The position numbers were made by a program, and so were the translations under genes. The notes beneath the pieces are model-generated. The model was not told where the DNA came from, searched no databases, and saw only the letters and a list, made by a program, of their open reading frames with translations. This document shows, piece after piece, positions 1 through 5,925 of a DNA stretch of 5,925 nucleotides (the first letter of the stretch is position 1; the number at the start of each line of letters is the position of its first letter). This stretch comes from Clostridiales bacterium UBA1446 (GTDB taxonomy: Bacteria > Bacillota > Clostridia > Oscillospirales > Oscillospiraceae): NCBI GenBank assembly GCA_002329245.1, contig DCTG01000087.1, positions 1 through 5,925 on the forward strand, in the 5' to 3' direction.

Positions 1-276
1 ATGAACCAGCTCTTTGCCGCTTACGCGACGGGCAAAGAAATGAAGGAACTGATGTCCATTTTAGGCGAAGCCGCCCTTTCGCCCACCGATTTGCTCTATG
101 CCAAGTTTGCGGACGAGTTTGAACGCCGCTACGTTGCGCAGGGAAAGGACGAGAACCGTTCCATTGAGGATACGCTGAAATTGGGCTGGGAGCTTCTGAG
201 CCTGCTTCCCAAGGCGGAGCTGAAGCGGATTAAGCCGGAGCTCATCGAAAAATACCTTCCCAAAACGGATTCTTGA
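1..276 (+). CDS. ntpB: V-type ATP synthase subunit B, C-terminal fragment (5' end outside window)
   Basis: This is the last 91 residues of the non-catalytic B subunit of a V/A-type ATPase, which alternates with subunit A in the cytoplasmic A3B3 head and contributes to the nucleotide-binding interfaces. The segment beginning [12 protein letters not shown], followed by [10 protein letters not shown] and then [16 protein letters not shown], matches what I know of the helical C-terminal domain of B subunits, and the chain ends soon after in KYLPKTDS. The family is about 460 residues long, so the ATG at position 1 is almost certainly an internal methionine and the gene enters from the left. The TGA stop lies 17 bases before subunit D, the usual A-B-D operon order. 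The nucleotide-binding region is not in the window. Family assignment is firm; whether the enzyme pumps H+ or Na+ cannot be told from this part. Confidence 0.93.
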   Translation: MNQLFAAYATGKEMKELMSILGEAALSPTDLLYAKFADEFERRYVAQGKDENRSIEDTLKLGWELLSLLPKAELKRIKPELIEKYLPKTDS

Positions 277-293
277 CAGGGGGGCTATAACAG

Positions 294-950
294 ATGGCTA
301 CCTCAGCAACCATAAACCCGACCCGCATGGAACTGACGCGCCTGAAAAACCGGCTGAAAACAGCGCGTCGGGGCCACAAGCTCCTGAAGGACAAACGGGA
401 CGAACTCATGAAGCAGTTTTTGGACATCGTTCGTCTGAACAAAGAGCTTCGGACCAACGTGGAACGGGCGCTCATGCAGGCGCACGCGTCGTTTACCGTG
501 GCGTCCGCGCTCATGTCCCCCAACATGCTCGAGCAGTCGCTTCTGTATCCGAAGCAAAGCGTGGAGCTGGAAGTCAGCTATCAGAATATCATGAGCGTCA
601 ACGTCCCGGTTTACGCCTTCCGGACACGCAGCAGCGATCCCGGAGAAATTTTCCCCTATGGCTTTGCCATGACGTCCGGCGAATTGGACACCGCCGTGGA
701 CGCTCTGTCACGCGTGTTTCAGGATATGCTCAAGCTGGCGGAAGTGGAGAAAACGACGCAGCTGCTGGCCGAAGAGATTGAGAAGACGCGCCGCCGCGTG
801 AACGCGCTGGAATACGTCATGATTCCCGGGATGCTGGAAAAAATACGGTATATTTCCATGAAGCTCGACGAGAACGAACGTGGAAACATTACCCGGCTCA
901 TGAAGGTTAAGGATATGATCCTGAAGCAGGCCCACGGGTACGAAGACTGA
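294..950 (+). CDS. ntpD: V-type ATP synthase subunit D (central rotor stalk)
   Basis: Subunit D is the central shaft that rotates inside the A3B3 head and couples ATP turnover to ion movement through the membrane ring. The 218-residue product is complete and of normal family length (about 200-220). The hallmark N-terminal helix is at residues 8-40, with NPTRMELTRLKNRL followed by RRGHKLLKDKRDELM. The matching C-terminal helix is at about 150-185, including EIEKTRRRVNALEYVMIP at 161-178. These two helices form the antiparallel coiled coil of the shaft, and the middle (about 85-135) is the less conserved globular part. The ATG at 294 is preceded by a purine-rich AGGGGGG at 278-284 with 9 bases between. 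It is the last gene of the operon, since a strong terminator starts 16 bases after the stop. No separate subunit G or other ATPase gene follows. Confidence 0.97.
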   Translation: MATSATINPTRMELTRLKNRLKTARRGHKLLKDKRDELMKQFLDIVRLNKELRTNVERALMQAHASFTVASALMSPNMLEQSLLYPKQSVELEVSYQNIMSVNVPVYAFRTRSSDPGEIFPYGFAMTSGELDTAVDALSRVFQDMLKLAEVEKTTQLLAEEIEKTRRRVNALEYVMIPGMLEKIRYISMKLDENERGNITRLMKVKDMILKQAHGYED

Positions 951-966
951 ATACCGCATGGGTACT

Positions 967-1007
967 AAAAGCGGCAGCCGCCCTCAAAAGGCGGCCGCTG
1001 CTTTTTT
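967..1007 (+). terminator. Intrinsic terminator of the V-ATPase operon
   Basis: The arms 967-982 and 990-1005 pair over 16 positions, with one G-T pair and one A-C mismatch, around the loop CTCAAAA. The GC-rich core is GCCGCC/GGCGGC, and the 3' side ends in six T residues (1002-1007). The hairpin starts 16 bases after the stop of subunit D, so it ends the ATPase operon. The A-rich left flank (AAAA) is too short to make a strong terminator for the opposite strand. Confidence 0.93.
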
Positions 1008-1041
1008 CCGGAGGGAAAACGGGCCAAACGGTGCGCGGGGG

Positions 1042-1070
1042 TTGAAAAGAAGAAGATTTTCTGCTACTCT
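1042..1070 (+). promoter_or_regulatory. Candidate sigma-A-type promoter for the PQ-loop protein gene
   Basis: TTGAAA (1042-1047) and TACTCT (1065-1070) are separated by exactly 17 bases, and TGC directly before the -10 gives an extended -10 (TGN) element. Transcription would begin near 1077, giving a leader of about 33 bases. It lies between the ATPase terminator and the next gene, where a promoter is required. The -10 is only a partial consensus match, so this is a prediction. Confidence 0.55.
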
Positions 1071-1092
1071 GACAGGGCGAAATGACAGCGCA

Positions 1093-1101
1093 GAAAGGAA
1101 G
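1093..1101 (+). promoter_or_regulatory. Ribosome binding site fixing a TTG start
   Basis: GAAAGGAAG ends 8 bases before the TTG at 1110. No ATG or GTG lies at a suitable distance in this frame: the first in-frame ATG is at 1134, 32 bases away and inside the first predicted membrane helix. The site therefore decides the start codon of the PQ-loop protein. Confidence 0.7.
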
Positions 1102-1109
1102 CGTGCAAA

Positions 1110-1409
1110 TTGGTAGAAGTATTTGAGGCGGCAATGATCATCTGTTTCGGCTGCTCCTGGCCGATGTCCGTCTATAAATCCATCAAGTCCAGAACAACCA
1201 AGGGGAAGAGCCTGCAGTTTGAGTGTCTGGTCTGGATCGGTTATGTTTTCGGGATAGTCGGGAAGATAATCACGGACAATATCACATACGTATTCGTGTT
1301 TTACGTGATCAATATTATCATGGTGAGTATTGATCTCGGCTTTTACTATAGAAACTACAAGCTTGACAAGCTGGCGGATGAGGCGGCGAAGGGCATTACC
1401 GCCGGCTGA
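1110..1409 (+). CDS. Small PQ-loop (SemiSWEET-like) membrane protein
   Basis: This 99-residue protein starts at TTG. It has three predicted membrane helices at roughly residues 5-22, 37-54 and 58-79, a basic loop at 23-34 and a charged, probably cytoplasmic tail (RNYKLDKLADEAAK). The end of helix 1 and the loop after it read WPMSVYKSIKSRTTKGKS (residues 17-34). This resembles the PQ-loop signature of SemiSWEET and related transporters (P-Q followed by basic residues and S/T-T-K-G-x-S), but with PM in place of PQ. Known SemiSWEETs are half-transporters of three helices that dimerise to carry small sugars. The fold assignment is well supported by layout and motif, while the substrate is unknown. 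It appears to be a single-gene unit with its own promoter, converging on the deaminase gene. Confidence 0.8.
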   Translation: MVEVFEAAMIICFGCSWPMSVYKSIKSRTTKGKSLQFECLVWIGYVFGIVGKIITDNITYVFVFYVINIIMVSIDLGFYYRNYKLDKLADEAAKGITAG

Positions 1410-1428
1410 GCGATGTGCTCATTTAGAC

Positions 1429-1464
1429 AAAAAAACAGGGCTGCCGCAATTTGCGGCAGCCCTG
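1429..1464 (-). terminator. Intrinsic terminator of the dCMP deaminase gene in the convergent region
   Basis: A perfect stem CAGGGCTGCCGC/GCGGCAGCCCTG (1436-1447 with 1453-1464) surrounds an AATTT loop. On the + strand it is preceded by seven A residues (1429-1435), which become a run of seven U in a leftward transcript. It therefore works as a classical terminator for the - strand deaminase, whose stop codon is 69 bases upstream. Rightward transcripts of the PQ-loop gene form the same hairpin but are followed by CTGCAATAG, with no U-tract, so termination in that direction would be weaker. Confidence 0.88.
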
Positions 1465-1533
1465 CTGCAATAGAAATGCAGGTTCCGCCTCTTTTTGAGT
1501 CGGGAGAGGAGGAAGATGGGGTGAAGCCAAAGG

Positions 1534-2043
1534 TTATTCCGCCGGAGCCTGCCGTACCCCGCCGATATGCGCGGGAAGCGAATCATCGTCCCAGATCCAG
1601 TCGCGCACGCTAATGGTCTGATATTCCTTCGGCCCGGTGCGGATGACCACGCGCTCCAGTCCCGCGTTGATGATCATCCTCCGGCACATGGAGCAGGAGG
1701 TGGCGTCGGTCAGAAGCGCGCCGGTTTTAGCGTCCCGTCCGGCCAGGTACAGGGTGCCTCCCGTGGCCGCGCTGCGCGAAGCGGAGATAATGGCGTTGGC
1801 CTCCGCATGGACGGAGCGGCACAGCTCGTAGCGTTCTCCGCTGGGAATATTCAGCTGTTCGCGGGTGCAATACCCAAGGTCCACGCAGTTTCTGCGCCCT
1901 CTGGGCGCCCCGTTGTAGCCTGTCGCGATGATTTCGTCGTTGCGGACAATAATCGCCCCATAGTGCCTCCGAAGGCAGGTGGAACGTTCCGATACGGTTT
2001 CGGCGATATCCAAATAGTAATTTTCCTTGTCGATGCGCTCCAT
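1534..2043 (-). CDS. comEB: Deoxycytidylate (dCMP) deaminase, ComEB type
   Basis: This 169-residue cytosolic zinc enzyme should hydrolyse dCMP to dUMP plus ammonia, supplying thymidylate synthase. The N-terminal segment SERSTCLRRHYGAIIV (18-33), then TGYNGAPRG (41-49), is typical of the dCMP deaminase branch of the cytidine deaminase superfamily. The catalytic site is visible as H79-A-E81, with E81 the expected proton shuttle, and the two zinc cysteines C117 and C120 lie in SCSMCRRMIINAG. The usual proline of PCxxC is serine here. The length is normal. The ATG at 2043 has GGAGGG (2053-2058) 9 bases upstream. It has its own promoter at 2161-2189 and a hairpin terminator at 1429-1464, so it is probably transcribed alone, perhaps with some read-through from signal peptidase. 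The symbol follows the Bacillus homologue; no other competence genes are nearby. Confidence 0.92.
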   Translation of the reverse strand: MERIDKENYYLDIAETVSERSTCLRRHYGAIIVRNDEIIATGYNGAPRGRRNCVDLGYCTREQLNIPSGERYELCRSVHAEANAIISASRSAATGGTLYLAGRDAKTGALLTDATSCSMCRRMIINAGLERVVIRTGPKEYQTISVRDWIWDDDSLPAHIGGVRQAPAE

Positions 2044-2106
2044 ATGTAACGACCCTCCGCTTCAGCAGATTTCTTCATATAGTCTTTCTAAGAGAGCTGC
2101 AATGAT

Positions 2107-2142
2107 CAGCCCGCGCCCATAACGCGGGCGCATGCGCGGCTG
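2107..2142 (-). other. GC-rich inverted repeat in the dCMP deaminase leader
   Basis: In the leftward transcript this stretch begins with CAGCC and ends with GGCTG. Inside are two overlapping, mutually exclusive stems: CCCGCG/CGCGGG around TTATGGG, and GCGCCC/GGGCGC around GCGTTAT. It lies only about a dozen bases after the predicted transcription start and about 63 bases before the start codon. No U-tract follows, so it is not a simple intrinsic terminator. A 5' stabilising hairpin, or a folding or protein-binding element, is possible, but its function is unknown. Confidence 0.5.
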
Positions 2143-2160
2143 AACAACCGTACAGTCGTT

Positions 2161-2189
2161 ATTATACCTGCTGCCGCCGCGCCGCGCAA
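2161..2189 (-). promoter_or_regulatory. Sigma-A-type promoter of the dCMP deaminase gene
   Basis: Read leftward, TTGCGC (2189-2184) and a perfect TATAAT (2166-2161) are separated by 17 bases. Transcription would start near 2154, giving a leader of about 110 bases before the ATG at 2043. The -35 matches consensus at three of six positions; the perfect -10 and exact spacing, in the intergenic gap after signal peptidase, support it. Confidence 0.72.
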
Positions 2190-2203
2190 TAGATAACCGC
2201 AAT

Positions 2204-2230
2204 GGAATCCGGTTTTACCAAAGGGATTCT
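2204..2230 (-). other. Weak inverted repeat downstream of signal peptidase
   Basis: GAATCC (2205-2210) pairs with GGATTC (2224-2229), and GGT/ACC inside could extend the stem with a CTTT bulge. In the leftward transcript it lies about 35 bases after the signal peptidase stop, but no U-tract follows. It may protect the 3' end or slow polymerase, but it is not a convincing terminator. No better one is visible between 2161 and 2264, so read-through toward the deaminase gene is plausible. Confidence 0.3.
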
Positions 2231-2264
2231 TGTTTACGAATCTCCGAGGCAGAAAGAAAAAGCG

Positions 2265-2843
2265 TCAGTTTACGGCGCCCAAGCGGGAGAGTGGGAAGAT
2301 TACAAACAGGGCGCGTCCGATGATATAGCGCTCGTCCACAACCCCCAATCGCGGGTCCCGGCTGTCGGAGCTGTGATTGCGGTTGTCGCCCATCACGAAA
2401 ACACAGTGTTCCGGGACCGTTATGCTTTGGATGTTCTCCCAATAAGGCTGCATCATGGGTTCGCGGATATAGGGTTCGGACAGCGGCTTTCCGTCCACTT
2501 TGACGGCGCCGCTTACATAGTCAATTTCCACCTTCTGCCCCCCGATGGCAATGACCCGTTTCACAATCGGCTCGGGGAGGAAAGAGGATTTGGTCAGCAC
2601 GACGATATCCCCCTGCCGGGGATGGTACCCGACGCTCTGCAGGAGCAGACGGTCGTTGTGATGCAGCGTATATTGCATGGAGTTTCCGTCCACCGCGATG
2701 ATACGGCCCAAAAAGGTAAACGTCAGCACCAACGCCACCAGTGCCGTGACAAGCGCTTGCAGCCAGGAGTAAAGTTCCATGCGGGCGGACGAAGTCTGTT
2801 CTGCGCCGGTTTTGTTCGAGTGCCCGGAGTCAGGCAGGGACAT
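2265..2843 (-). CDS. lepB: Signal peptidase I
   Basis: This 192-residue membrane serine protease (S26 family) cleaves signal peptides from exported pre-proteins on the outer face of the membrane. A short polar N-terminus is followed by one membrane helix at about residues 27-45. The conserved boxes come in order: GNSM with catalytic S55, QGDIVV at 78-82, VKRVIAIGG with the general-base K95, and GDNRNHSSDSR at 152-162. Length and single N-terminal anchor fit Gram-positive type I enzymes (SipS-like) rather than the longer two-helix E. coli form. The ATG at 2843 has AGGAGGT (2852-2858) 8 bases upstream. It follows the ATPase gene by 63 bases with no terminator or clear promoter between, so it is probably co-transcribed with it. 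All catalytic residues are present. Confidence 0.96.
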   Translation of the reverse strand: MSLPDSGHSNKTGAEQTSSARMELYSWLQALVTALVALVLTFTFLGRIIAVDGNSMQYTLHHNDRLLLQSVGYHPRQGDIVVLTKSSFLPEPIVKRVIAIGGQKVEIDYVSGAVKVDGKPLSEPYIREPMMQPYWENIQSITVPEHCVFVMGDNRNHSSDSRDPRLGVVDERYIIGRALFVIFPLSRLGAVN

Positions 2844-2906
2844 AAGCGAATACCTCCTAATGATGAACCGTCAAGATGCTCTGGCAGCGCATTTTCAAGC
2901 CTTTTC

Positions 2907-5168
2907 TTATTCCGCGCGGGCGATATGTACCGCGGGGTTCCCGCTGCAATAGGTCCGTTCTCTTTCGTGACAGGTAAAAAGCAGAATCTGCCTGTGCTTC
3001 GCCGCCTGGATGAGATAATCCAAAGCCGCTCTCATGCGGCGGTCGTCAAAATTCGTCAGGGCATCGTCCAAAACAAGTGGAACGGCTTTCTCCGCAGGCA
3101 AAGCAAGCTCGCAGATAGCGAGGCGGACGGCAAGATAGAGCTGATCGGCGGTTCCCTGGCTCAGGTTCAATACGCTGCGGGAAACGGCGGCACGTTCCTC
3201 CCGGACCGAGGTCTGGAAACTTCGGTCGATGGAGACGCCCGAATAACGCCCGCAGGTCAGGCCCATAAGGATTTCACCCGCGCGCTCGTTCAGCGCCGGA
3301 GAGAATCGGGCCTGCAGTTCGAGGTGGGCCTCTTTCAGCGCTTCCTGCGCGAGGGAAATCGCCGCATATTCCTGTTCAAAGGCTTCGCAGCGGGAGGCAA
3401 TTGCTTCCCGCCGGGATTCCAGAATGGCCGGGTCGCCGATGGAGGCCTGTTCCCCTTCGTTCCGGGCAAGGACGGACGAGAGCTCCGAAATTTGCCGGGC
3501 GCATTCCGCGAGCTCCGCCTCCGCCTCCGCTTGCGGGAGCTTCGGCGCGGGCAGAAGTTCTTCGGGCGGCAGGGGAATGGATCCTTCGGCTTGCAGGTCG
3601 GAGCGTCTCCCGCGCAGCTCCTCAAGGCGGACTCTGACGGTCTCAAGCTTTTCCCAGAGTTCCAGCGCGCGCGAAAGGGCGGCGGATATGCCGAACAGAT
3701 CCGAGACGGAAGGCGCGAAGGCGTTGACTTTTTCCAGCAGGGAAGCCTGCGCTTCTTTTAACTCCGCCTCCATCGCGTGCACGGTTTCTTTCAGGGCTTC
3801 GGCCTGGCTGCAACGCTGGTCCGCCGCGGCAACGGCGGCCCGATACGCGGCCGCCTGCTCCAAGATCCCGTTTGACGCGGTAACACCGTAACGTGCAAGA
3901 AGGGCGTCGGATATTTCAATCGCCCGGACGCGCCGCCGGTTCCACCAAAGGAGCAGAGCGCCCGACAAAAGGGACAGAGCGACGGAGAAGGCAAGCGTCA
4001 GCCAAAACGGCATGGGAATCTCGAGAAAGTAAATTGCCGCGGTTCCGGCATACGCCAGCAGGGCCAGGAGTCCTAACAAAATCAGGGGAACGGGGCGTTT
4101 TTTCAGCTGCCGTTCGGCGGCGGCGCATTGCTCCTGATCCGCCTTCGCCTGCTCCCAGGCCTCCTCCGGCCCTAAGTTTTCAAAGAAGCCCCATCCGTCA
4201 AGTCCGGTTCTCGCCTGCCGCGCGGCATCCTCCGCGCCGCTTTTCTGTTCTTCCGCCTGCCGGATGCTGAGGCGCAGAGCCTGAAGGCGGGATAATTCGC
4301 CTTGCAGAGCGCGCAGGGTATCGCGTCCGGGAGCGGGTCCATAGCGGTTGAGTTCGCCCTGCAGCTCCGCCTGAAGGGCTTCGGTCGCTTCCAATTCTTT
4401 TTGGACGGCAAGCAGACGGGCATTTTTTTCGCTCTGCGACCGCTGCCGGTGCAAATTCAGTTCCCGTTCCAGTTCGGTCCGCCGGAGAGAAAGCCTCTCC
4501 AATTCCGCGCGGGCGTCCGCTATCCTGCGGTTGGCGCCGCGGATGCGCTCTAGCATCTCCTCAAGGCTGCGGCGTTCCGTCTCCAGTTGGGGAAGAAGCC
4601 CCGATTTGTTGTGTCTTCTGCGGTTCTGCCAGGCGCGCAGACGGGATTCCGCCTCGGAATAGGAGGTCTCCTCCTCTCCGGAGGAGACAAGGGCGGCAAT
4701 CCTGCGCTCCAAAGCCGGGCTTTGATCGACGGTCAGTCCCGCCTGCCGGATAAAGGCGCTGCGAACGAAAACCTCCTCCTCCACCCCGGTCAGGAGATAG
4801 CCGGCCGTTTCGCCGGTCAGCTCGGGGAGGACTTCCCCGGTTTGGGCGTCCTTAGCCGAAAAGCGGGCCATCGGCGCGTTGGCTCGGGCCGTGCTGCGCT
4901 CTATAATAAGCGTTTTGCCTCCAGCCTCCAAAACCATCGTCCCTTCCATCGGCGCCCCGCTCCAGGGGGAATAGCGGTTCTTGTCCGCAAGATAGCCCCG
5001 CTTGTCCCGGTCGGAACTGTCGATCCCGTACAGCATGACGCGCAGAAAGGCGGCCCAGGTGGATTTTCCGGATTCATTGGGGGCTTCTATGATGTTGAGT
5101 CCCGGCGCAAGGACAAGGCTCTTGTTCTGAAGCATCCCGAACGAGGCGGTCAATTTTTGAATGATCAT
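2907..5168 (-). CDS. yhaN: Rad50/SbcC-like ATPase with central membrane hairpin (YhaN type)
   Basis: This 753-residue SMC-type ATPase is the expected partner of the nuclease upstream. The N-terminal half-site has Walker A APNESGKST (29-37, K35 and S36 binding nucleotide). Long charged helices at about 195-355 and 435-615 predict an antiparallel coiled coil. Between them, residues 360-383 and 388-408 form two strongly hydrophobic helices followed by WWNRRRVR, a membrane hairpin. The C-terminal half-site has the signature LSQGTADQLYLA (669-680), Walker B PLVLDDALTNFDD (697-709) and the switch histidine H734 in LLFTCH. No CxxC zinc hook is present. The protein is shorter than Bacillus YhaN (over 900 residues, from memory). 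The ATG at 5168 has AGGAGG (5178-5183) 9 bases upstream and lies 31 bases after the nuclease stop. A role in DNA end processing at the membrane is inferred from the pairing. Confidence 0.88.
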   Translation of the reverse strand: MIIQKLTASFGMLQNKSLVLAPGLNIIEAPNESGKSTWAAFLRVMLYGIDSSDRDKRGYLADKNRYSPWSGAPMEGTMVLEAGGKTLIIERSTARANAPMARFSAKDAQTGEVLPELTGETAGYLLTGVEEEVFVRSAFIRQAGLTVDQSPALERRIAALVSSGEEETSYSEAESRLRAWQNRRRHNKSGLLPQLETERRSLEEMLERIRGANRRIADARAELERLSLRRTELERELNLHRQRSQSEKNARLLAVQKELEATEALQAELQGELNRYGPAPGRDTLRALQGELSRLQALRLSIRQAEEQKSGAEDAARQARTGLDGWGFFENLGPEEAWEQAKADQEQCAAAERQLKKRPVPLILLGLLALLAYAGTAAIYFLEIPMPFWLTLAFSVALSLLSGALLLWWNRRRVRAIEISDALLARYGVTASNGILEQAAAYRAAVAAADQRCSQAEALKETVHAMEAELKEAQASLLEKVNAFAPSVSDLFGISAALSRALELWEKLETVRVRLEELRGRRSDLQAEGSIPLPPEELLPAPKLPQAEAEAELAECARQISELSSVLARNEGEQASIGDPAILESRREAIASRCEAFEQEYAAISLAQEALKEAHLELQARFSPALNERAGEILMGLTCGRYSGVSIDRSFQTSVREERAAVSRSVLNLSQGTADQLYLAVRLAICELALPAEKAVPLVLDDALTNFDDRRMRAALDYLIQAAKHRQILLFTCHERERTYCSGNPAVHIARAE

Positions 5169-5199
5169 GCCGGGATTCCTCCTGTGAGATAATACAGTA

Positions 5200-5925
5200 T
5201 CATTTAAGAAAAGCCGGATCCTCCCTGTTTTCCAGGGCGGCGAGCCCGAAGCGGACCGCGAGCTCGACGGCGGCGCGCGCGTCCTCTCCGGAGGCGGCGT
5301 CGTACCGGATTCGCATTTTTTTCAGGAACAGGCCCGTCAGGGTATCTTCCCCGGCGCGGGCCCAAATGTCTTTGCGAACCGTGGTGGAGTCGCGCAGCTG
5401 CGCATGATAGACCCGTCCCTTGAGGAGGGGAAGAAGCGGCTCCAAGTCCACACCCTCCGCTCCGGACTCTCCCGTTAACACGATCCTGTAGATGTCGCGG
5501 TCGCAGAGGTCCGGCAAAACCTTTTCCAATGCCTCCGAGGGGGTCTGGGAATCGGAGACGTCGACGGTGCGGATTTCATACCGGCGTCGGCAGAGAGGAA
5601 GAAACTCAAACTGTACGCCGTCTGCGCCGACGGTTCCCGCAAGGACGCCCCTCGTTCCCGTTTCGTCAAAGCCGCGGCCTTCCGGACAGCCGGGCCAGGC
5701 CCAGAAAGTCGTTCCGGACTGTCGAATCCCGCTGAACCCATGCACATGGCCGAGCGCCAGATAATGAAGCCCGCTTTCCGAGATTTCTTCCTCGGTCAGG
5801 GAATTATACGGCCCTCCGGCGGATCCGACTTCCCCGTGAAGGAGCATGAGCCGGAGAACTCCTTCTTCGTCCTCCGCGCGGAAGTCTTTTAACAGCGAGC
5901 GTTCGCAGGACGGGGCTGTAAACGC
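5200..5925 (-). CDS. yhaO: Mre11/SbcD-like metallophosphoesterase, C-terminal part (YhaO type; 5' end outside window)
   Basis: The frame is open from the stop at 5200 to the window's right edge, giving 241 residues. An internal methionine at 5847 is not the start, because codons upstream of it continue in frame (AFTAPSCERSLLKDFRAED) and resemble this family. Two metal-binding motifs of the calcineurin-like phosphoesterase fold are visible: LLHGE (histidine codon 5836-5838) and LALGHVHG (GHxH, histidine codons at 5746-5748 and 5740-5742). The earlier motifs (DxH, GDxxD, GNH[DE]) must lie outside the window. The remainder (about 95-241) is the C-terminal capping region, which in SbcD/Mre11 proteins contacts the ATPase and DNA. 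It lies 31 bases upstream of the YhaN-type ATPase, as nuclease and ATPase subunits of Mre11-Rad50 complexes usually do. Nuclease activity is inferred from the family. Confidence 0.87.
   Translation of the reverse strand, partial: AFTAPSCERSLLKDFRAEDEEGVLRLMLLHGEVGSAGGPYNSLTEEEISESGLHYLALGHVHGFSGIRQSGTTFWAWPGCPEGRGFDETGTRGVLAGTVGADGVQFEFLPLCRRRYEIRTVDVSDSQTPSEALEKVLPDLCDRDIYRIVLTGESGAEGVDLEPLLPLLKGRVYHAQLRDSTTVRKDIWARAGEDTLTGLFLKKMRIRYDAASGEDARAAVELAVRFGLAALENREDPAFLK

Noticed and set aside
1413..1613. Short + strand open frame (66 codons) after the PQ-loop gene
   Set aside because: It runs through the terminator hairpin and into the 3' end of the deaminase, has no good ribosome binding site and has no recognisable motif.
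1567..2049. 160-codon + strand open frame opposite the deaminase
   Set aside because: The opposite strand encodes a clear dCMP deaminase with zinc motifs, a ribosome binding site and a promoter; this frame has no such support.
1851..2078. Possible leader peptide starting at 2078 on the - strand upstream of the deaminase
   Set aside because: It is not in frame with the deaminase, continues as an overlapping shadow frame inside it, and has only a weak purine stretch upstream.
2859..2906. Possible promoter for signal peptidase (TTGAAA or TTGACG, leftward)
   Set aside because: Neither -35-like hexamer has a -10-like sequence at 16-18 bases, so a separate promoter is not supported.
2202..3761. 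Long + strand open frame (519 codons) antisense to signal peptidase and the ATPase
   Set aside because: It has no ribosome binding site before its ATG, shows no recognisable domain, has a composition typical of an antisense frame in GC-rich DNA (many G, R, F, Q), and overlaps two genes with unmistakable catalytic motifs.
4587..5192. 201-codon + strand open frame opposite the ATPase N-terminus
   Set aside because: It lies antisense to the Walker A-containing end of the ATPase, has no recognisable motif, and is a mirror of its codon bias.

Overview
The window looks like chromosomal DNA of a moderately GC-rich Firmicute, most likely a clostridial (Oscillospiraceae-type) anaerobe. The evidence is a V-type ATPase operon, strong AGGAGG-type ribosome binding sites, a YhaO/YhaN-type nuclease and ATPase pair, a Gram-positive-type signal peptidase I with one N-terminal membrane anchor, and a ComEB-type dCMP deaminase. 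The taxonomic placement is inference from gene content. There are no RNA genes, insertion sequences, CRISPR arrays or phage genes.

Left part, + strand (1-1007): the 3' end of a V-type ATPase operon, with the C-terminus of catalytic-head subunit B and then complete central-stalk subunit D, closed by a strong intrinsic terminator. A separate + strand unit follows (about 1042-1409). It has its own promoter candidate and encodes a 99-residue, three-helix PQ-loop (SemiSWEET-like) membrane protein that starts at TTG.

Right part, - strand (5925 down to 1429): a leftward gene series. In transcription order it is a Mre11/SbcD-like phosphoesterase (YhaO type, 5' end outside the window), a Rad50/SbcC-like ATPase with a central membrane hairpin (YhaN type), signal peptidase I, and a dCMP deaminase. 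The first three genes are closely spaced with good ribosome binding sites and no visible terminator between them, so they probably form one operon. The deaminase has its own sigma-A-type promoter (TTGCGC-17-TATAAT) and a GC-rich hairpin at the start of its leader, and it ends at a hairpin with a U-tract in the - direction. The + and - units converge at about 1409-1534.

Functionally, the phosphoesterase and ATPase should form a membrane-tethered Mre11-Rad50-like DNA end-processing complex. The deaminase makes dUMP for thymidylate synthesis, signal peptidase matures secreted proteins, and the V-ATPase couples ion transport to ATP. Most of this is ordinary housekeeping content. The points most worth a second look are the membrane hairpin in place of a zinc hook in the ATPase, the atypical PM motif of the PQ-loop protein, the SCxxC zinc site of the deaminase, and the structured deaminase leader. 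I saw no clearly undescribed system.
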